A stretch of 64,000 nt of DNA from Ruegeria halocynthiae. GTDB taxonomy: Bacteria > Pseudomonadota > Alphaproteobacteria > Rhodobacterales > Rhodobacteraceae. Each line of letters begins with the position of its first letter. The first letter of the stretch is position 1. The notes below the pieces were generated by a model. That model searched no databases, was not told the DNA's origin, and saw only the letters and a list, made by a program, of their open reading frames with translations. Positions 1 through 8,958 of this stretch are shown piece by piece. The stretch covers positions 930,001-994,000 of the forward strand of contig NZ_FNNP01000001.1 in the NCBI RefSeq assembly GCF_900106805.1. The letters are read 5' to 3'. Both the position numbers and the translations under genes were made by a program.

Positions 1-170
1 TCCGCTGGACCTATGCGCAGGCCCTGGCGCACCGTCAGCCGCGATATGAATCAATGGCCCGAAACTGGGGGGTCACCATCGCGGCGGATGACATTTCCAA
101 GGTGCGCGACAGTAGTGATTTCGATGAGTTGATCGAACACACCCTTGAGACCCGCCCCAACCCCGCCTAA
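1..170 (+). CDS. C-terminal fragment of an unrecognised protein, cut by window edge
   Basis: A reading frame enters from the left edge and stops at TAA 168-170, giving about 55 residues that end ...ETRPNPA. The codon choice resembles the neighbours, and metA starts only 38 bases later, so this is very likely the end of a real upstream gene. The stretch [16 protein letters not shown] is weakly like the C-terminal part of shikimate-kinase-type P-loop kinases, but that is a guess from pattern only. I do not assign a function. Confidence 0.6.
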   Translation, partial: RWTYAQALAHRQPRYESMARNWGVTIAADDISKVRDSSDFDELIEHTLETRPNPA

Positions 171-208
171 GTTCCAGACTTCTTTCGCAGTTTCAACAGC
201 GTGACCAA

Positions 209-1126
209 ATGCCGATCAAAATTCCATCCGACCTGCCCGCCTTTGACGTCCTGACCAATGAGGGCGTCATGGTCATGGCTGAAGATCATGCCGCGCGGCA
301 GGACATCCGCCCTCTGAGGATCGGCCTGTTGAATCTGATGCCCAAGAAAATTCAGACCGAGAACCAGTTCGCACGTCTGATTGGTGCAACGCCCTTGCAG
401 ATCGAACTGTCGCTGATCCGCATGACCGAGCATCAGACCAAAAACACGGCCGCTGAGCATATGGCCGAGTTCTACCACCCATTTCAGGAGATAAAGGACC
501 AGAAGTTCGACGGTCTGATCATCACGGGTGCGCCGATCGAACATCTGGATTTCGCCGATGTCACCTATTGGGACGAAATCCGAGAAGTGTTCGAGTGGAC
601 ACAGACCAATGTGCACTCCACCTTCGGCGTCTGCTGGGGGGGCATGGCGATGATTAATCATTTCCACGACGTCAAAAAACACATGCTGGATGCAAAGGCT
701 TTCGGGTGTTTCCGGCACCGTAATTTAGCGCCTGCGTCACCGTTCTTGCGCGGGTTTTCTGACGATTGCGTGATTCCGGTCAGCCGCTGGACCGAGATGC
801 GGCAATACGAGATCGACGCGGCACCTGATCTGATCACCCTACTTGGTAGCGATGATGTCGGCCCCTGCCTGATCGAAGATCCGGCGCATCGGGCGCTCTA
901 TATCTTCAACCATTTCGAGTATGATAGCGATACGCTCAAACAGGAGTATGACCGGGACGTTGCTAACAATACGCCGATTAATGTTCCAATGAACTACTAC
1001 CCGGACGATGATCCCAGCCAACATCCGCAGAACCGCTGGCGCAGTCACGCGCATCTGCTCTACGGCAACTGGATCAATGCCATGTATCAAACAACCCCAT
1101 TCGATATGAGCCACATTGGCCAGTAA
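209..1126 (+). CDS. metA: Homoserine O-acetyltransferase (MetA family)
   Basis: This enzyme activates homoserine with an acyl-CoA in methionine synthesis, in the cytosol. The 305-residue protein has the full family length. The catalytic cysteine is Cys142 in FGVCWGGMA, and the conserved His235 and Glu237 lie in YIFNHFEYD. Residue 111, in GAPIEHLDF, is glutamate. In this family Glu111 goes with acetyl-CoA and Gly111 (as in E. coli) with succinyl-CoA, so I call it an acetyltransferase despite the MetA fold. The upstream gap of 38 bases is too short for a SAM riboswitch. The downstream hydrolase gene overlaps its 3' end, so the two are probably co-translated. Confidence 0.95.
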   Translation: MPIKIPSDLPAFDVLTNEGVMVMAEDHAARQDIRPLRIGLLNLMPKKIQTENQFARLIGATPLQIELSLIRMTEHQTKNTAAEHMAEFYHPFQEIKDQKFDGLIITGAPIEHLDFADVTYWDEIREVFEWTQTNVHSTFGVCWGGMAMINHFHDVKKHMLDAKAFGCFRHRNLAPASPFLRGFSDDCVIPVSRWTEMRQYEIDAAPDLITLLGSDDVGPCLIEDPAHRALYIFNHFEYDSDTLKQEYDRDVANNTPINVPMNYYPDDDPSQHPQNRWRSHAHLLYGNWINAMYQTTPFDMSHIGQ

Positions 1127-2069
1127 GATCCTGATATCAATCGGCATAGTCCTTGTGGGCCTCGCCATTGTCACCACGTGGCGCAGCGCGCAACGTGAAA
1201 GCAATGCCGAGGCCTCATTCCCACCCGAAGGACAGATCGTGGATGTCAACGGGATCGCGGTGCACGCCGTTGTCATGGGGGAAGGTCCGGATGTGGTGCT
1301 GATCCATGGATCAAGCGGTAATACCCGCGATATGACATTTGCTTTGGCACCAATCTTGGCGAAAAACTATCGTGTCATAGTATTCGATCGCCCTGGCCTA
1401 GGCTATTCGGAAAGCTTTAACCCCAATGGCGAAACCATTGTTGAACAATCAGAAATCCTGCAACGGGCAGCGTCCCAACTGGGTGCCGACAAACCCATCG
1501 TAGCCGGGCAAAGCTATGGCGGGTCGGTTTCATTGGCGTGGGCGGTAACGCGGCCTGAAAACATCTCGGCCCTGGTCCTGATCGCACCGGCAGCCATCCC
1601 GTGGGAGACTCCTCTGGATGCGTTCAACACCATCGGAGCGACCACGGCAGGTAACGCCCTGGCCCTACCCCTGATCAGCGCATTTGTTCCCGATTGGTTT
1701 GTCACGAAGGCGCTGGATCAAGTTTTTGCTCCGCAGAAAGCTCCCGAAGGATATGCTGAACATTTCGGGCCAGGCCTCACCATGCGCCGCGCCTCGATGC
1801 ACGCAAATGCCAAACAGCGCGCCAATCTGCTGGATGAAGTAATCGAGCTACAACCCCGCTATGACGAGATTACAGTGCCAACCGAAATCATTCACGGAAC
1901 AGCTGATACCACAGTTGGGCTTGGTTGGCATTCTGAACGCCTAATCGAACAGATTCCCGGCGCCGAGCTGATCGAACTGGACGGTATCGGACACATGCCA
2001 CAGGTTGTTGCGGCCTCAGAAGTTGCAGCCGCCATAGACCGCGCTGCCGCGCGTGCAGGTTTGCGTTAA
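1116..2069 (+). CDS. Membrane-anchored alpha/beta hydrolase
   Basis: A 317-residue alpha/beta-hydrolase-fold protein. An N-terminal hydrophobic stretch (residues about 4-20) suggests a membrane anchor or uncleaved signal. The expected catalytic triad is visible: Ser133 in GQSYGGS, Asp264 in HGTADTTV and His293 in GIGHMPQ; the oxyanion region is IHGSSGN (about 63-69). The substrate cannot be read from the sequence. The start is TTG at 1116, inside the last codons of metA (stop 1124-1126). No ATG occurs until well into the fold, so the TTG start and translational coupling to metA are likely. Homology to acyl-homoserine transferase MetX is not evident, so a role in methionine synthesis is only an inference from position. 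Confidence 0.85.
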   Translation: MASKILISIGIVLVGLAIVTTWRSAQRESNAEASFPPEGQIVDVNGIAVHAVVMGEGPDVVLIHGSSGNTRDMTFALAPILAKNYRVIVFDRPGLGYSESFNPNGETIVEQSEILQRAASQLGADKPIVAGQSYGGSVSLAWAVTRPENISALVLIAPAAIPWETPLDAFNTIGATTAGNALALPLISAFVPDWFVTKALDQVFAPQKAPEGYAEHFGPGLTMRRASMHANAKQRANLLDEVIELQPRYDEITVPTEIIHGTADTTVGLGWHSERLIEQIPGAELIELDGIGHMPQVVAASEVAAAIDRAAARAGLR

Positions 2070-2118
2070 ACCCATCCGTAATCCATAGTAAGTTATGGAT
2101 TTTATGGCGAGGCCGCAC

Positions 2119-2988
2119 ATGACCGACTCAGAACAGGGCGCAATCGAGAGCTATTATCGCAACGACGCGCCCCAGACCGTTCGTGCAGCCATCGACAAGG
2201 CCAAAAAGGACGAAATTCTGAACCCGACCTACCCGTACCAAAAAAGGTTGAAGGGCAAGGATTACGATCAGCAGATGGAAGGTTTGCAGATCGAATTGGT
2301 CAAGATGCAGTCATGGGTCAAAAAAAACGATCAACGTATCGCCATCCTATTCGAGGGCCGCGATGCAGCTGGCAAAGGTGGAACGATCAAGCGGTTTCGC
2401 GAGCATCTGAATCCGCGGGGCGCGCGCAATGTGGCGCTTAGCAAACCCTCGGACGCCGAGCGCAGCCAATGGTATTTTCAACGCTATATCTCTCATCTGC
2501 CCTCGGCCGGGGAAATCGTGTTTTTCGACCGCAGCTGGTACAATCGGGGTGTCGTGGAAAACGTCTTTGGCTTTTGCACAACTAAGGAGCGCGAGAGGTT
2601 TTTCAGGCAAGTTCTCCCATTGGAGACCGGGTTCAGGAATGACGGAATTCACATGTTCAAGTTCTGGCTGAATGTCGGGCGCGCCGAGCAGTTGAACCGC
2701 TTTCTTGCCCGCGAAACCGACCCGCTGAAACAGTGGAAACTTAGCCCGATCGACATCGCAGGTTTGCACAAATGGGACGAATACAGCCAATCGATCACCG
2801 AGACCCTGACACGCAGCCACTCGGAAAGCTGCCCATGGACGATCATCCGCTCGGACGACAAGAAACGCGCCCGCCTGACGGCCATTCGCACCGTCCTGAG
2901 CCAGTTGGATTATGATGGAAAGAACGTTGATGTGGTCGGAAAGCCAGACAAAAAGATCAGCGGTGGGCCGGATATGTGGGATGCATGA
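2119..2988 (+). CDS. ppk2: Polyphosphate kinase 2 (PPK2 family)
   Basis: PPK2 enzymes transfer phosphate between polyphosphate and nucleoside diphosphates, usually favouring NTP formation. The 289-residue protein shows the Walker A of the family, FEGRDAAGKGGT (78-89), a Walker B region IVFFDRSWYNRG (133-144) and the KFWLNV strand typical of PPK2. Length fits a single-domain class I enzyme. In-frame ATGs also lie at 2095 and 2104; I chose 2119 because a GCGAGG ribosome site sits six bases before it. Whether GDP or ADP is preferred cannot be told by eye. It stands alone between the hydrolase and a TetR gene. Confidence 0.93.
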   Translation: MTDSEQGAIESYYRNDAPQTVRAAIDKAKKDEILNPTYPYQKRLKGKDYDQQMEGLQIELVKMQSWVKKNDQRIAILFEGRDAAGKGGTIKRFREHLNPRGARNVALSKPSDAERSQWYFQRYISHLPSAGEIVFFDRSWYNRGVVENVFGFCTTKERERFFRQVLPLETGFRNDGIHMFKFWLNVGRAEQLNRFLARETDPLKQWKLSPIDIAGLHKWDEYSQSITETLTRSHSESCPWTIIRSDDKKRARLTAIRTVLSQLDYDGKNVDVVGKPDKKISGGPDMWDA

Positions 2989-3071
2989 GCCAATAGCATC
3001 AGAATTTCTGACGCACGCTGGATTGGGCTGCGACCCCTACATATATACATCTAAACGCGCCTGAGGCCGGG

Positions 3072-3686
3072 ATGAAAAAACGCGGATATCACCACGGAAA
3101 CCTAAAGCAGGCCCTGATCGAGGCAGCCCTGTCCCTGATTGAACAGAAGGGACCGACAGGTTTTACCTTGTCCGAAGCGGCGAAAACGGCCGGGGTCACT
3201 CCAGCTGCTGTCTATCGCCATTTCGAAGGGCGCGAAGACCTGATCGCTGAAGCGGCGCGTCAGGGTTTTGAGATGTTCGCCGACCTGATGCAATTCGCCT
3301 ATGACAATGGTCAGCCGTCGGCGCTTGCAGCCTTTGAGGCGACTGGTCGCGCCTATCTTGCATTTGCGCGCAAACACCCCGGGCATTATATCGCAATGTT
3401 CGAAAGCGGAATTTCAATCAATCGTACGCCCGAACTGGCGCTGGCCGCCAACCGTGCCAAAAACGTACTTGAGAAAGCCGCCGGTGATCTTTCGCAGCAT
3501 ATTCCACCCGAGAAACGCCCCCCTGCATCAATGTTCAGCGCCCATATCTGGGCGATGAGCCATGGGGTTGTCGAACTTTATGCGCGCAATACTGGTGCCA
3601 GCTCACCCTTCCCGCCCGAAGACCTGCTGGAGAGCGGTATCGGCATCTATCTACGCGGTTTGGGTCTGGTTGCGCAGGACGACTGA
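3072..3686 (+). CDS. TetR/AcrR family transcriptional regulator
   Basis: A 204-residue regulator with an N-terminal TetR helix-turn-helix: LIEAALSLIEQKGPTGFT, then the recognition part VTPAAVYRHFEGREDLI (about 42-58). The C-terminal half has the WHG-type ligand-binding look (ESGISINRTPEL, HGVVELY). A GAGG ribosome site lies a few bases before the ATG. The upstream gene ppk2 ends 83 bases earlier, and this short region with ATATATACAT may hold its own promoter. The ligand and targets are unknown. The gene ends four bases from the convergent adenylate cyclase stop, so the two transcripts must overlap unless terminated inside coding sequence. Confidence 0.9.
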   Translation: MKKRGYHHGNLKQALIEAALSLIEQKGPTGFTLSEAAKTAGVTPAAVYRHFEGREDLIAEAARQGFEMFADLMQFAYDNGQPSALAAFEATGRAYLAFARKHPGHYIAMFESGISINRTPELALAANRAKNVLEKAAGDLSQHIPPEKRPPASMFSAHIWAMSHGVVELYARNTGASSPFPPEDLLESGIGIYLRGLGLVAQDD

Positions 3687-3690
3687 CGCG

Positions 3691-4749
3691 TCAGAACACC
3701 CGGCTGGTCGTAGGAACGTTCAGACGGGATGTCACGTTGATCAGGTCCATATGCCCCATGCCCTTGATATCGACTGGCCCAATGTCCGTGATCTGAAACT
3801 CGTCAATCAGCGCATACTTCATCTTTTCCGGCGCGACGATACGCATCGGGTTCGCAAAGACCTGTAATCGAGACGCAATATTCACCGCAGGGCCAAAGAC
3901 GTCATAGACATATTTCTGAATTCCAACGACCGAACCAACCGCTGGCCCCATTCCTAGGCCGACCCGCGCCTGCCACTTATGCGGGTGGCTTTCGTTGCGC
4001 CGCTCGAGGTACCGAAGGAACCTGACCGCACAATGAGCGACTGCCGGGGCATGATCGGGCGTCTCATCCGGCATCCCTGACACCGCCAAATAGGCATCGC
4101 CGATGGTCTTGATCCTTTCACAACCGAACTGTTCAACGATGCGGTCAAAAGCGGTGAAAATATCGTTCAACTCACTCAACGTCACCGTCGGATCAGTTTT
4201 GGCCGCAAAGTCGGTGAACCCCACAAAATCCAGCATCACCACGGACACCTGATCAAACAACTGCGGCGTAACCACGCCGAATGTCTTGAATTCTTCGTAG
4301 ACCGATCTGGGCATCAGGTTGAGCAGCAACCGCTCGACACGCTCTTTTTCGCGTTCCAGTTCACGCGTATTCCGCTCAACCATGGTTGAGTAACTGTCGA
4401 TCATGCTCTCAAGTTCGCGGATACGTGTGATATTCTGGCACTCAATCACCAGAACCTGCTCTTTAAGCCCGTTGGCAAGACAAACCGTAGTGGCAAAAAT
4501 CAACGTCCGGCGCTTGGGCTTGATCTGCAGTTCCACTGAATAGCGCAGGCCAGATTGCTTTACATCCTCAATCTCTTTCGGATCCAAATCGGGCAAAAGG
4601 TCCAATAGGGTCTGGCCTTCCTCTGGCTCCCCGAACCATTCGGCAAATGGACCGTTATGAAACACAAAGGTCAGATCAGACGCGCGCAGCACGGCCACGC
4701 CAACGCCGATCGCACGTAGCAGATTCTCGTTGATGGCCAGAATGCTCAT
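3691..4749 (-). CDS. PAS-domain class III adenylate cyclase
   Basis: A soluble 352-residue nucleotide cyclase. Residues about 8-110 look like a PAS domain (FVFHNGPFAEWFGEPEEG). A coiled-coil signalling helix follows (about 112-145, REKERVERLLLNLMP), as in soluble guanylate cyclases, then a class III catalytic domain from 165 to about 340. Metal-binding Asp174 and Asp218 are present, as are the transition-state Asn290 and Arg294. The purine-selecting pair is Lys214 (ERIKTIGD) and Asp283 (YDVFG), the adenylate rather than guanylate combination, so the product should be cAMP. No membrane segment is seen. It overlaps the truncated haemoglobin stop by ATGA (4746-4749), which implies stoichiometric co-translation and suggests haem-based control. 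Confidence 0.92.
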   Translation of the reverse strand: MSILAINENLLRAIGVGVAVLRASDLTFVFHNGPFAEWFGEPEEGQTLLDLLPDLDPKEIEDVKQSGLRYSVELQIKPKRRTLIFATTVCLANGLKEQVLVIECQNITRIRELESMIDSYSTMVERNTRELEREKERVERLLLNLMPRSVYEEFKTFGVVTPQLFDQVSVVMLDFVGFTDFAAKTDPTVTLSELNDIFTAFDRIVEQFGCERIKTIGDAYLAVSGMPDETPDHAPAVAHCAVRFLRYLERRNESHPHKWQARVGLGMGPAVGSVVGIQKYVYDVFGPAVNIASRLQVFANPMRIVAPEKMKYALIDEFQITDIGPVDIKGMGHMDLINVTSRLNVPTTSRVF

Positions 4750-5114
4750 GCGGCGTTCCGGGCCACGATTATCGCGCGTTTACCTTCAATAGCGGCCAAA
4801 GCCACATTGACGTCAGACTCGGACATACCGTGCATCGCCAAAGCCTCACCAAACAGCGAGGCCATCTCGTCGAAATCAGAATGCGAGATTTTCAGATGTC
4901 TATGAACTGCCTCGATCCGATCATCACTGAACGAGGCCGGACCACCGATCAATGACGAGACAAACTTGGTCTGATGATCAATCAAACGCGGCATATCAAT
5001 GTCGTCGAAAAAGTCCCCGATCTCATCGGAGTCCAACGCCATTTCATAGAACGTCATCACGATGCGGCTTATTGTTTTGAACCCACCGTATTTCTCATAG
5101 ATCGTCTGACTCAC
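4746..5114 (-). CDS. Truncated haemoglobin (group I-like)
   Basis: A 122-residue haem globin of the truncated 2-over-2 type. Landmarks are the early glycine pair YGGFKTI (9-15), the B-helix tyrosine in MTFYEMALD (Tyr23, B10 position), the DMPRLIDHQTKF E-helix segment and the GGP turn (58-59). The proximal histidine F8 is His71 in IEAVHRHLKI. These proteins bind O2, NO or CO. The stop codon overlaps the ATG of the adenylate cyclase, so both come from one transcript. I infer that the globin feeds ligand state to the cyclase, or protects it from NO. No FNR or NnrR-type palindrome was found upstream. Confidence 0.9.
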   Translation of the reverse strand: MSQTIYEKYGGFKTISRIVMTFYEMALDSDEIGDFFDDIDMPRLIDHQTKFVSSLIGGPASFSDDRIEAVHRHLKISHSDFDEMASLFGEALAMHGMSESDVNVALAAIEGKRAIIVARNAA

Positions 5115-5272
5115 AACAAAAACCGAATTACCAATGTCAATAACACTGCAAGTTTATAGCATATCGGCAATATTGTTAGCTTTATTTACGTCGATACGGA
5201 TGAAGCACGCAATACGAGTGCAGAGATTGGACACCGGTCTGGTGCTTAGCCAGCTCTCGAACTAGGGGAATA

Positions 5273-5362
5273 TGGCGGAGAGACAGGGATTCGAACCCTG
5301 GAGACGGTTTCCCGCCTACACACTTTCCAGGCGTGCGCCTTCGACCACTCGGCCACCTCTCC
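5273..5362 (-). tRNA. tRNA-Ser (GGA)
   Basis: The minus strand folds as a class II tRNA of 90 bases including the encoded CCA. The acceptor arm pairs GGAGAGG with TCTCTCC (one G-T), the D-arm has GGCCGAGTGG, and the anticodon stem CACGC/GTGTG encloses loop CTGGAAA with anticodon GGA, reading UCC and UCU serine codons. A long variable arm with GGCGGGAAACCGTC and the T-loop GGTTCGAATCC complete it. It lies between the globin-cyclase pair and mscS and has no neighbouring integrase. Confidence 0.96.
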
Positions 5363-5419
5363 GTGCCGGCGATATTTGGACCATCGAAACCGGATTTGCA
5401 AGGCCCGATTACAGCAGAA

Positions 5420-7858
5420 TTACAACTCATCTCCATCGCCGGAATCCATATCGGCCTCGGTCAGGTCAACCGGGCCTGAACGCGGTTCAGACGTGGTTTC
5501 GGTTGTCGGGGAATCCGACGCAGATGCGGGGCTATTTTCCCCGCGCAGAACTTCGGCATTGCGTAGCCAGACGTCACGCTGAGCAAAGGGTATTTCAATG
5601 CCTTCATCGACGAAACGACGGTTGATCTCGTGATTCATGTCGGATTTGACCGACAATACCCAGTTCACATCACGCAGGATCGCGCGAATTTCGAAGTCCA
5701 GCGAATCCGCACCGAAACCCTGGAACACGACACTGGGTGCAGGGTTGGCCAGAACCATTGGATGCCCGTTTGCGATTTCACCCAAAATGGTTTCGACTTT
5801 GCGGGTGTCCGTACCATAAGCCACGCCCACCGACACGATTACCCGACCAATCGTGTTGCCCCGGGTGTAGTTCGTCACAACCCCGCTGATCAGATCCGAG
5901 TTCGGGACGATCACATCTGTCCGGTCAAAGGTCTCGATCCGCGTCGACCGGACAGAGATATCCCGGACATACCCCATCATCCCGTTTACATCGATCCAGT
6001 CGCCTTTGGAAATCGGACGCTCGACCAACAGGATGATTCCTGAAACAAAGTTCGATACGATGGTCTGCAAACCAAAACCGATACCGACCGACAAGGCGCC
6101 CGCAACGATAGCCAGCGACGATAGGTCAAACCCGGCAACCATGATGGCAACCAGCGCTGCCAGAAAAACTCCGACATAACCAGTTCCCGACACAATGGCG
6201 TTCTGCCCGCCCGGGTCGATGTTTGTTTTAGGCAACAGCGAATTGCGCAGCCCGCTTTGCAGAAGACGGGTCAGCGCATATCCGATCGCGAAGATAGCGA
6301 CGAAGGTCAGGAAATTGCTGGGTGAGATCGTGACTCCGCCGATGTCGAAACCCAGCAGCAATCGCGACCACGCCTCAAGCAAGTCGGTTTCGCGTGCGCC
6401 CCAATAAAGCGCCAGAATGGGCAACGTCAGAATCGCAAGAGCAAAGCCCACCAATACAGAGAACAGTGAATCCCGAGCCGCGTCACCCTGCCCCGAGAGC
6501 CAGCCATAGACCGTACTGATAAAGCGTTGCACGATCACAAGGGCGGCGATCAGGACCAGAGTTTTTACGGCCGGGAACACAATCGCTTCGGCCGCGTTGA
6601 TATAGCCAAAAGCAGCCAGGACTGGTGTCGCGATCCCAAGCAAGAACAAGGCACGCCGAAGGAACTCAACCAATTGACTAAAGCCCGCAGCGCGGCGTGT
6701 GGTGTCCTGATCGGCCTGTGCCTGCTGCGGTTCTATTTGCCGAATCTGACGCACGCGAAGCAAAAGCAAAGCTGTCGCCAGAATGATCGGAAAACCAACG
6801 ACGGCGCGCGTCGCATCCGAGATATTCTCGATCTGTTCAAACAAAAGCGCCAGTTCATGCAGGATGAGCATGAGTGCCAACAGATCGATATAAACCCGCA
6901 GTTCTCTGATTTTACCTGCAGACAATCTCTTGAAATTCTGGGCAGCGCCCATCAGGTAAACCTGCCGACCGATCCAATCAAAGTAGAATATGATCGCAGC
7001 CCAATAAGGAATGTGCTGAACCAACAATGTGCCTCGCAGACCCAGAACTCCGGTCAGCACCACCGCTGAGACCAGCGCCAATACGCCCAGCCAAGGAAGG
7101 AGAATTCGCAGTAGCGAAATGACAAAGGTCCAGACGCCACTCCCCTGCCCCCCAAACGAACGCAGATAAGCCCCCCCCATTTCCGACCATCTGCGCCCGT
7201 ACAGCAACAACACCGCCGAGATGATCATCAGAACGAATATGCCCAGCCCCCGCTCGCGGATGCGTTCGTGAACCACATCGGTTTGCAAGTTCTTTATCGT
7301 TTCATTGATCAGACTTCGCGTCGCTTCTTTGACATCTGTCCAAGCGGGCCCCCAATAAATGGGATTGAGAGGCGACGGGCCGCGGCTGAGCATCTCTTTT
7401 TTCTGCCGATCCCGGATGATCCGGTCGATTTCACTTATCAAACCATTGGCCCGACTGAACGCTTCTTCCGAGATGATACGCGGAACGCGCAGGCTGTTTA
7501 GCTGGTTCTCAAGATGGGCGCGCAGTTTCGCTATGTCCTCGGGCTCGGACTCGCCTTCCGCAGGCTTTGCCCCCAAGGCCTTAAGCTGGCTTTCCAGCGT
7601 CTGAAGGCGGTCGGTATTTGCGCCGCGTGCCTTGTTAAAATCTTCGCGGTATCTGTTTATTTCAGAACGCAAGTTCTCTAATGCGGCGTTCGATGCACGA
7701 TTGACACGGATCACGGATTCTGCCCGGTCCGCGGTGGTGACCCAGCTCTGATAATACTCACTCTGTCGGTCAGTAAGCTGGGCTGATGCGATCCCACCCA
7801 ACCCAACCAGGCAGAGGACAGTCAGAACCAGAAACAGGCGGACCTGTCGCAGCATCAC
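5420..7858 (-). CDS. Large MscS-type mechanosensitive channel with DUF3772-like N-terminus
   Basis: An 812-residue inner-membrane channel of the MscS superfamily, which opens on membrane tension to release solutes. A signal peptide ends near ASAQ (residue 27). A periplasmic, coil-rich region (about 28-190) matches the DUF3772 type. About ten membrane spans follow to residue 600. The MscS pore and beta domain come next, with GIGFGLQTIVSNFVSG and the PISKGDWIDV motif, and a charged tail ends the protein. It begins at GTG 7856-7858, which overlaps the cysK TGA; an ATG follows directly. This is the last gene of the run that starts at phrA. The plus-strand frames within it are shadows. Confidence 0.92.
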   Translation of the reverse strand: MMLRQVRLFLVLTVLCLVGLGGIASAQLTDRQSEYYQSWVTTADRAESVIRVNRASNAALENLRSEINRYREDFNKARGANTDRLQTLESQLKALGAKPAEGESEPEDIAKLRAHLENQLNSLRVPRIISEEAFSRANGLISEIDRIIRDRQKKEMLSRGPSPLNPIYWGPAWTDVKEATRSLINETIKNLQTDVVHERIRERGLGIFVLMIISAVLLLYGRRWSEMGGAYLRSFGGQGSGVWTFVISLLRILLPWLGVLALVSAVVLTGVLGLRGTLLVQHIPYWAAIIFYFDWIGRQVYLMGAAQNFKRLSAGKIRELRVYIDLLALMLILHELALLFEQIENISDATRAVVGFPIILATALLLLRVRQIRQIEPQQAQADQDTTRRAAGFSQLVEFLRRALFLLGIATPVLAAFGYINAAEAIVFPAVKTLVLIAALVIVQRFISTVYGWLSGQGDAARDSLFSVLVGFALAILTLPILALYWGARETDLLEAWSRLLLGFDIGGVTISPSNFLTFVAIFAIGYALTRLLQSGLRNSLLPKTNIDPGGQNAIVSGTGYVGVFLAALVAIMVAGFDLSSLAIVAGALSVGIGFGLQTIVSNFVSGIILLVERPISKGDWIDVNGMMGYVRDISVRSTRIETFDRTDVIVPNSDLISGVVTNYTRGNTIGRVIVSVGVAYGTDTRKVETILGEIANGHPMVLANPAPSVVFQGFGADSLDFEIRAILRDVNWVLSVKSDMNHEINRRFVDEGIEIPFAQRDVWLRNAEVLRGENSPASASDSPTTETTSEPRSGPVDLTEADMDSGDGDEL

Positions 7859-8889
7859 ACGTCCTCAAACACGCCGGGGATGCTGCGCGGTGCTTCAGTC
7901 ATCCAATCCGGAACCGGCAATTCCTTTTCGCGCAGGAATTCGGGATTGAACAGCTTGGACTGATAGCGGGTACCGTAGTCACACAGGATGGTGACGATAG
8001 TGTGCCCCGGCCCCAGTTCTTTCGCCAGTCGAACCGCACCAGCGATATTTATCGCGGTCGATCCACCCATCACAAGCCCCTCTTCGCGCAGCAGATCGAA
8101 GATATAGGGCAGCGCCTCATTATCGGTGATCTGCCAGGAATGATCTGGCGTGAACCCTTCGAGGTTCTTCGTAATCCGCACCTGACCGATGCCTTCGGCG
8201 ATAGAGCCACCCTCCATCGCGATCTCACCCGTGGTGTAATACGAATAGAGGCCCGCGCCCATCGGATCAGCCAATCCGATCTTGACACCTTTGGGCTGCA
8301 AAACCTCAGCGACACCTGCGAGGGTCCCGCCCGAACCTACCGCACTGACGAAGCCATCAACATTACCGCCGGTCTGTTCCCAGATCTCGGGGCCGGTGGT
8401 TTCCACATGAGCCTGACGGTTGGCCACGTTGTCGAACTGGTTCGCCCAGATCGCACCATTTGGCTCAATTTGCGCCAGTTCTTCGGCCAGACGGCGGGAA
8501 TAATGCACAAAGTTGTTGGGATTGCGATAGGGCGCAGCAGGCACCTGCACAAGCTGAGCCCCGGCGAGGCGGAGCATGTCCTTTTTCTCTTCTGATTGGG
8601 TCTCAGGAATAACGATCACCGTCTTGAAGCCCATCGAAGCACCAACCAGCGCCAACCCAATTCCAGTGTTGCCGGCTGTGCCTTCGACGATCGTTCCACC
8701 TGGCTTCAGATCACCGCGCGCGATCGCGTCGCGGATGATAAACAGCGCGGCACGGTCCTTGACAGATTGGCCTGGATTCATGAATTCGGCCTTGCCGAGA
8801 ATCTCACAACCTGTCTCTTCGCTGACGCGACGCAGACGGAACAAAGGTGTTTTACCGACCGCGTCGGCAAGGTCTCGTGCAATGCGCAT
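7855..8889 (-). CDS. cysK: Cysteine synthase A (O-acetylserine sulfhydrylase)
   Basis: A pyridoxal-phosphate enzyme that makes cysteine from O-acetylserine and sulfide. The 344-residue protein has the PLP lysine Lys44 in PGQSVKDRAA, the substrate loop EGTAGNTGIG, and the phosphate-binding glycine loop SAVGSGGTLAG. It is slightly longer than E. coli CysK at the C-terminus, as in other Rhodobacterales. It follows trgB after 69 bases and overlaps mscS. In Rhodobacter sphaeroides both trgAB and cysK were found as tellurite-resistance loci, so this arrangement supports a thiol or tellurite stress role as well as biosynthesis. Confidence 0.95.
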   Translation of the reverse strand: MRIARDLADAVGKTPLFRLRRVSEETGCEILGKAEFMNPGQSVKDRAALFIIRDAIARGDLKPGGTIVEGTAGNTGIGLALVGASMGFKTVIVIPETQSEEKKDMLRLAGAQLVQVPAAPYRNPNNFVHYSRRLAEELAQIEPNGAIWANQFDNVANRQAHVETTGPEIWEQTGGNVDGFVSAVGSGGTLAGVAEVLQPKGVKIGLADPMGAGLYSYYTTGEIAMEGGSIAEGIGQVRITKNLEGFTPDHSWQITDNEALPYIFDLLREEGLVMGGSTAINIAGAVRLAKELGPGHTIVTILCDYGTRYQSKLFNPEFLREKELPVPDWMTEAPRSIPGVFEDV

Positions 8890-8958
8890 GGCGTCCTCTT
8901 GTCATATGGTATTGCAGCAGATTTACAGGTGCCCCGTCTTGATCACAAGCCGGGATAG

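Noticed and set aside
171..208. SAM riboswitch before metA
   Set aside because: The gap is only 38 bases and holds no pseudoknot-like repeats; the upstream gene may share the transcript.
5115..5272. FNR, NnrR or other gas-responsive operator upstream of the globin gene
   Set aside because: No TTGAT-N4-ATCAA or similar palindrome could be found by eye.
5182..5625. Frames over the tRNA-Ser gene
   Set aside because: They read through a well-folded tRNA and have no motif.
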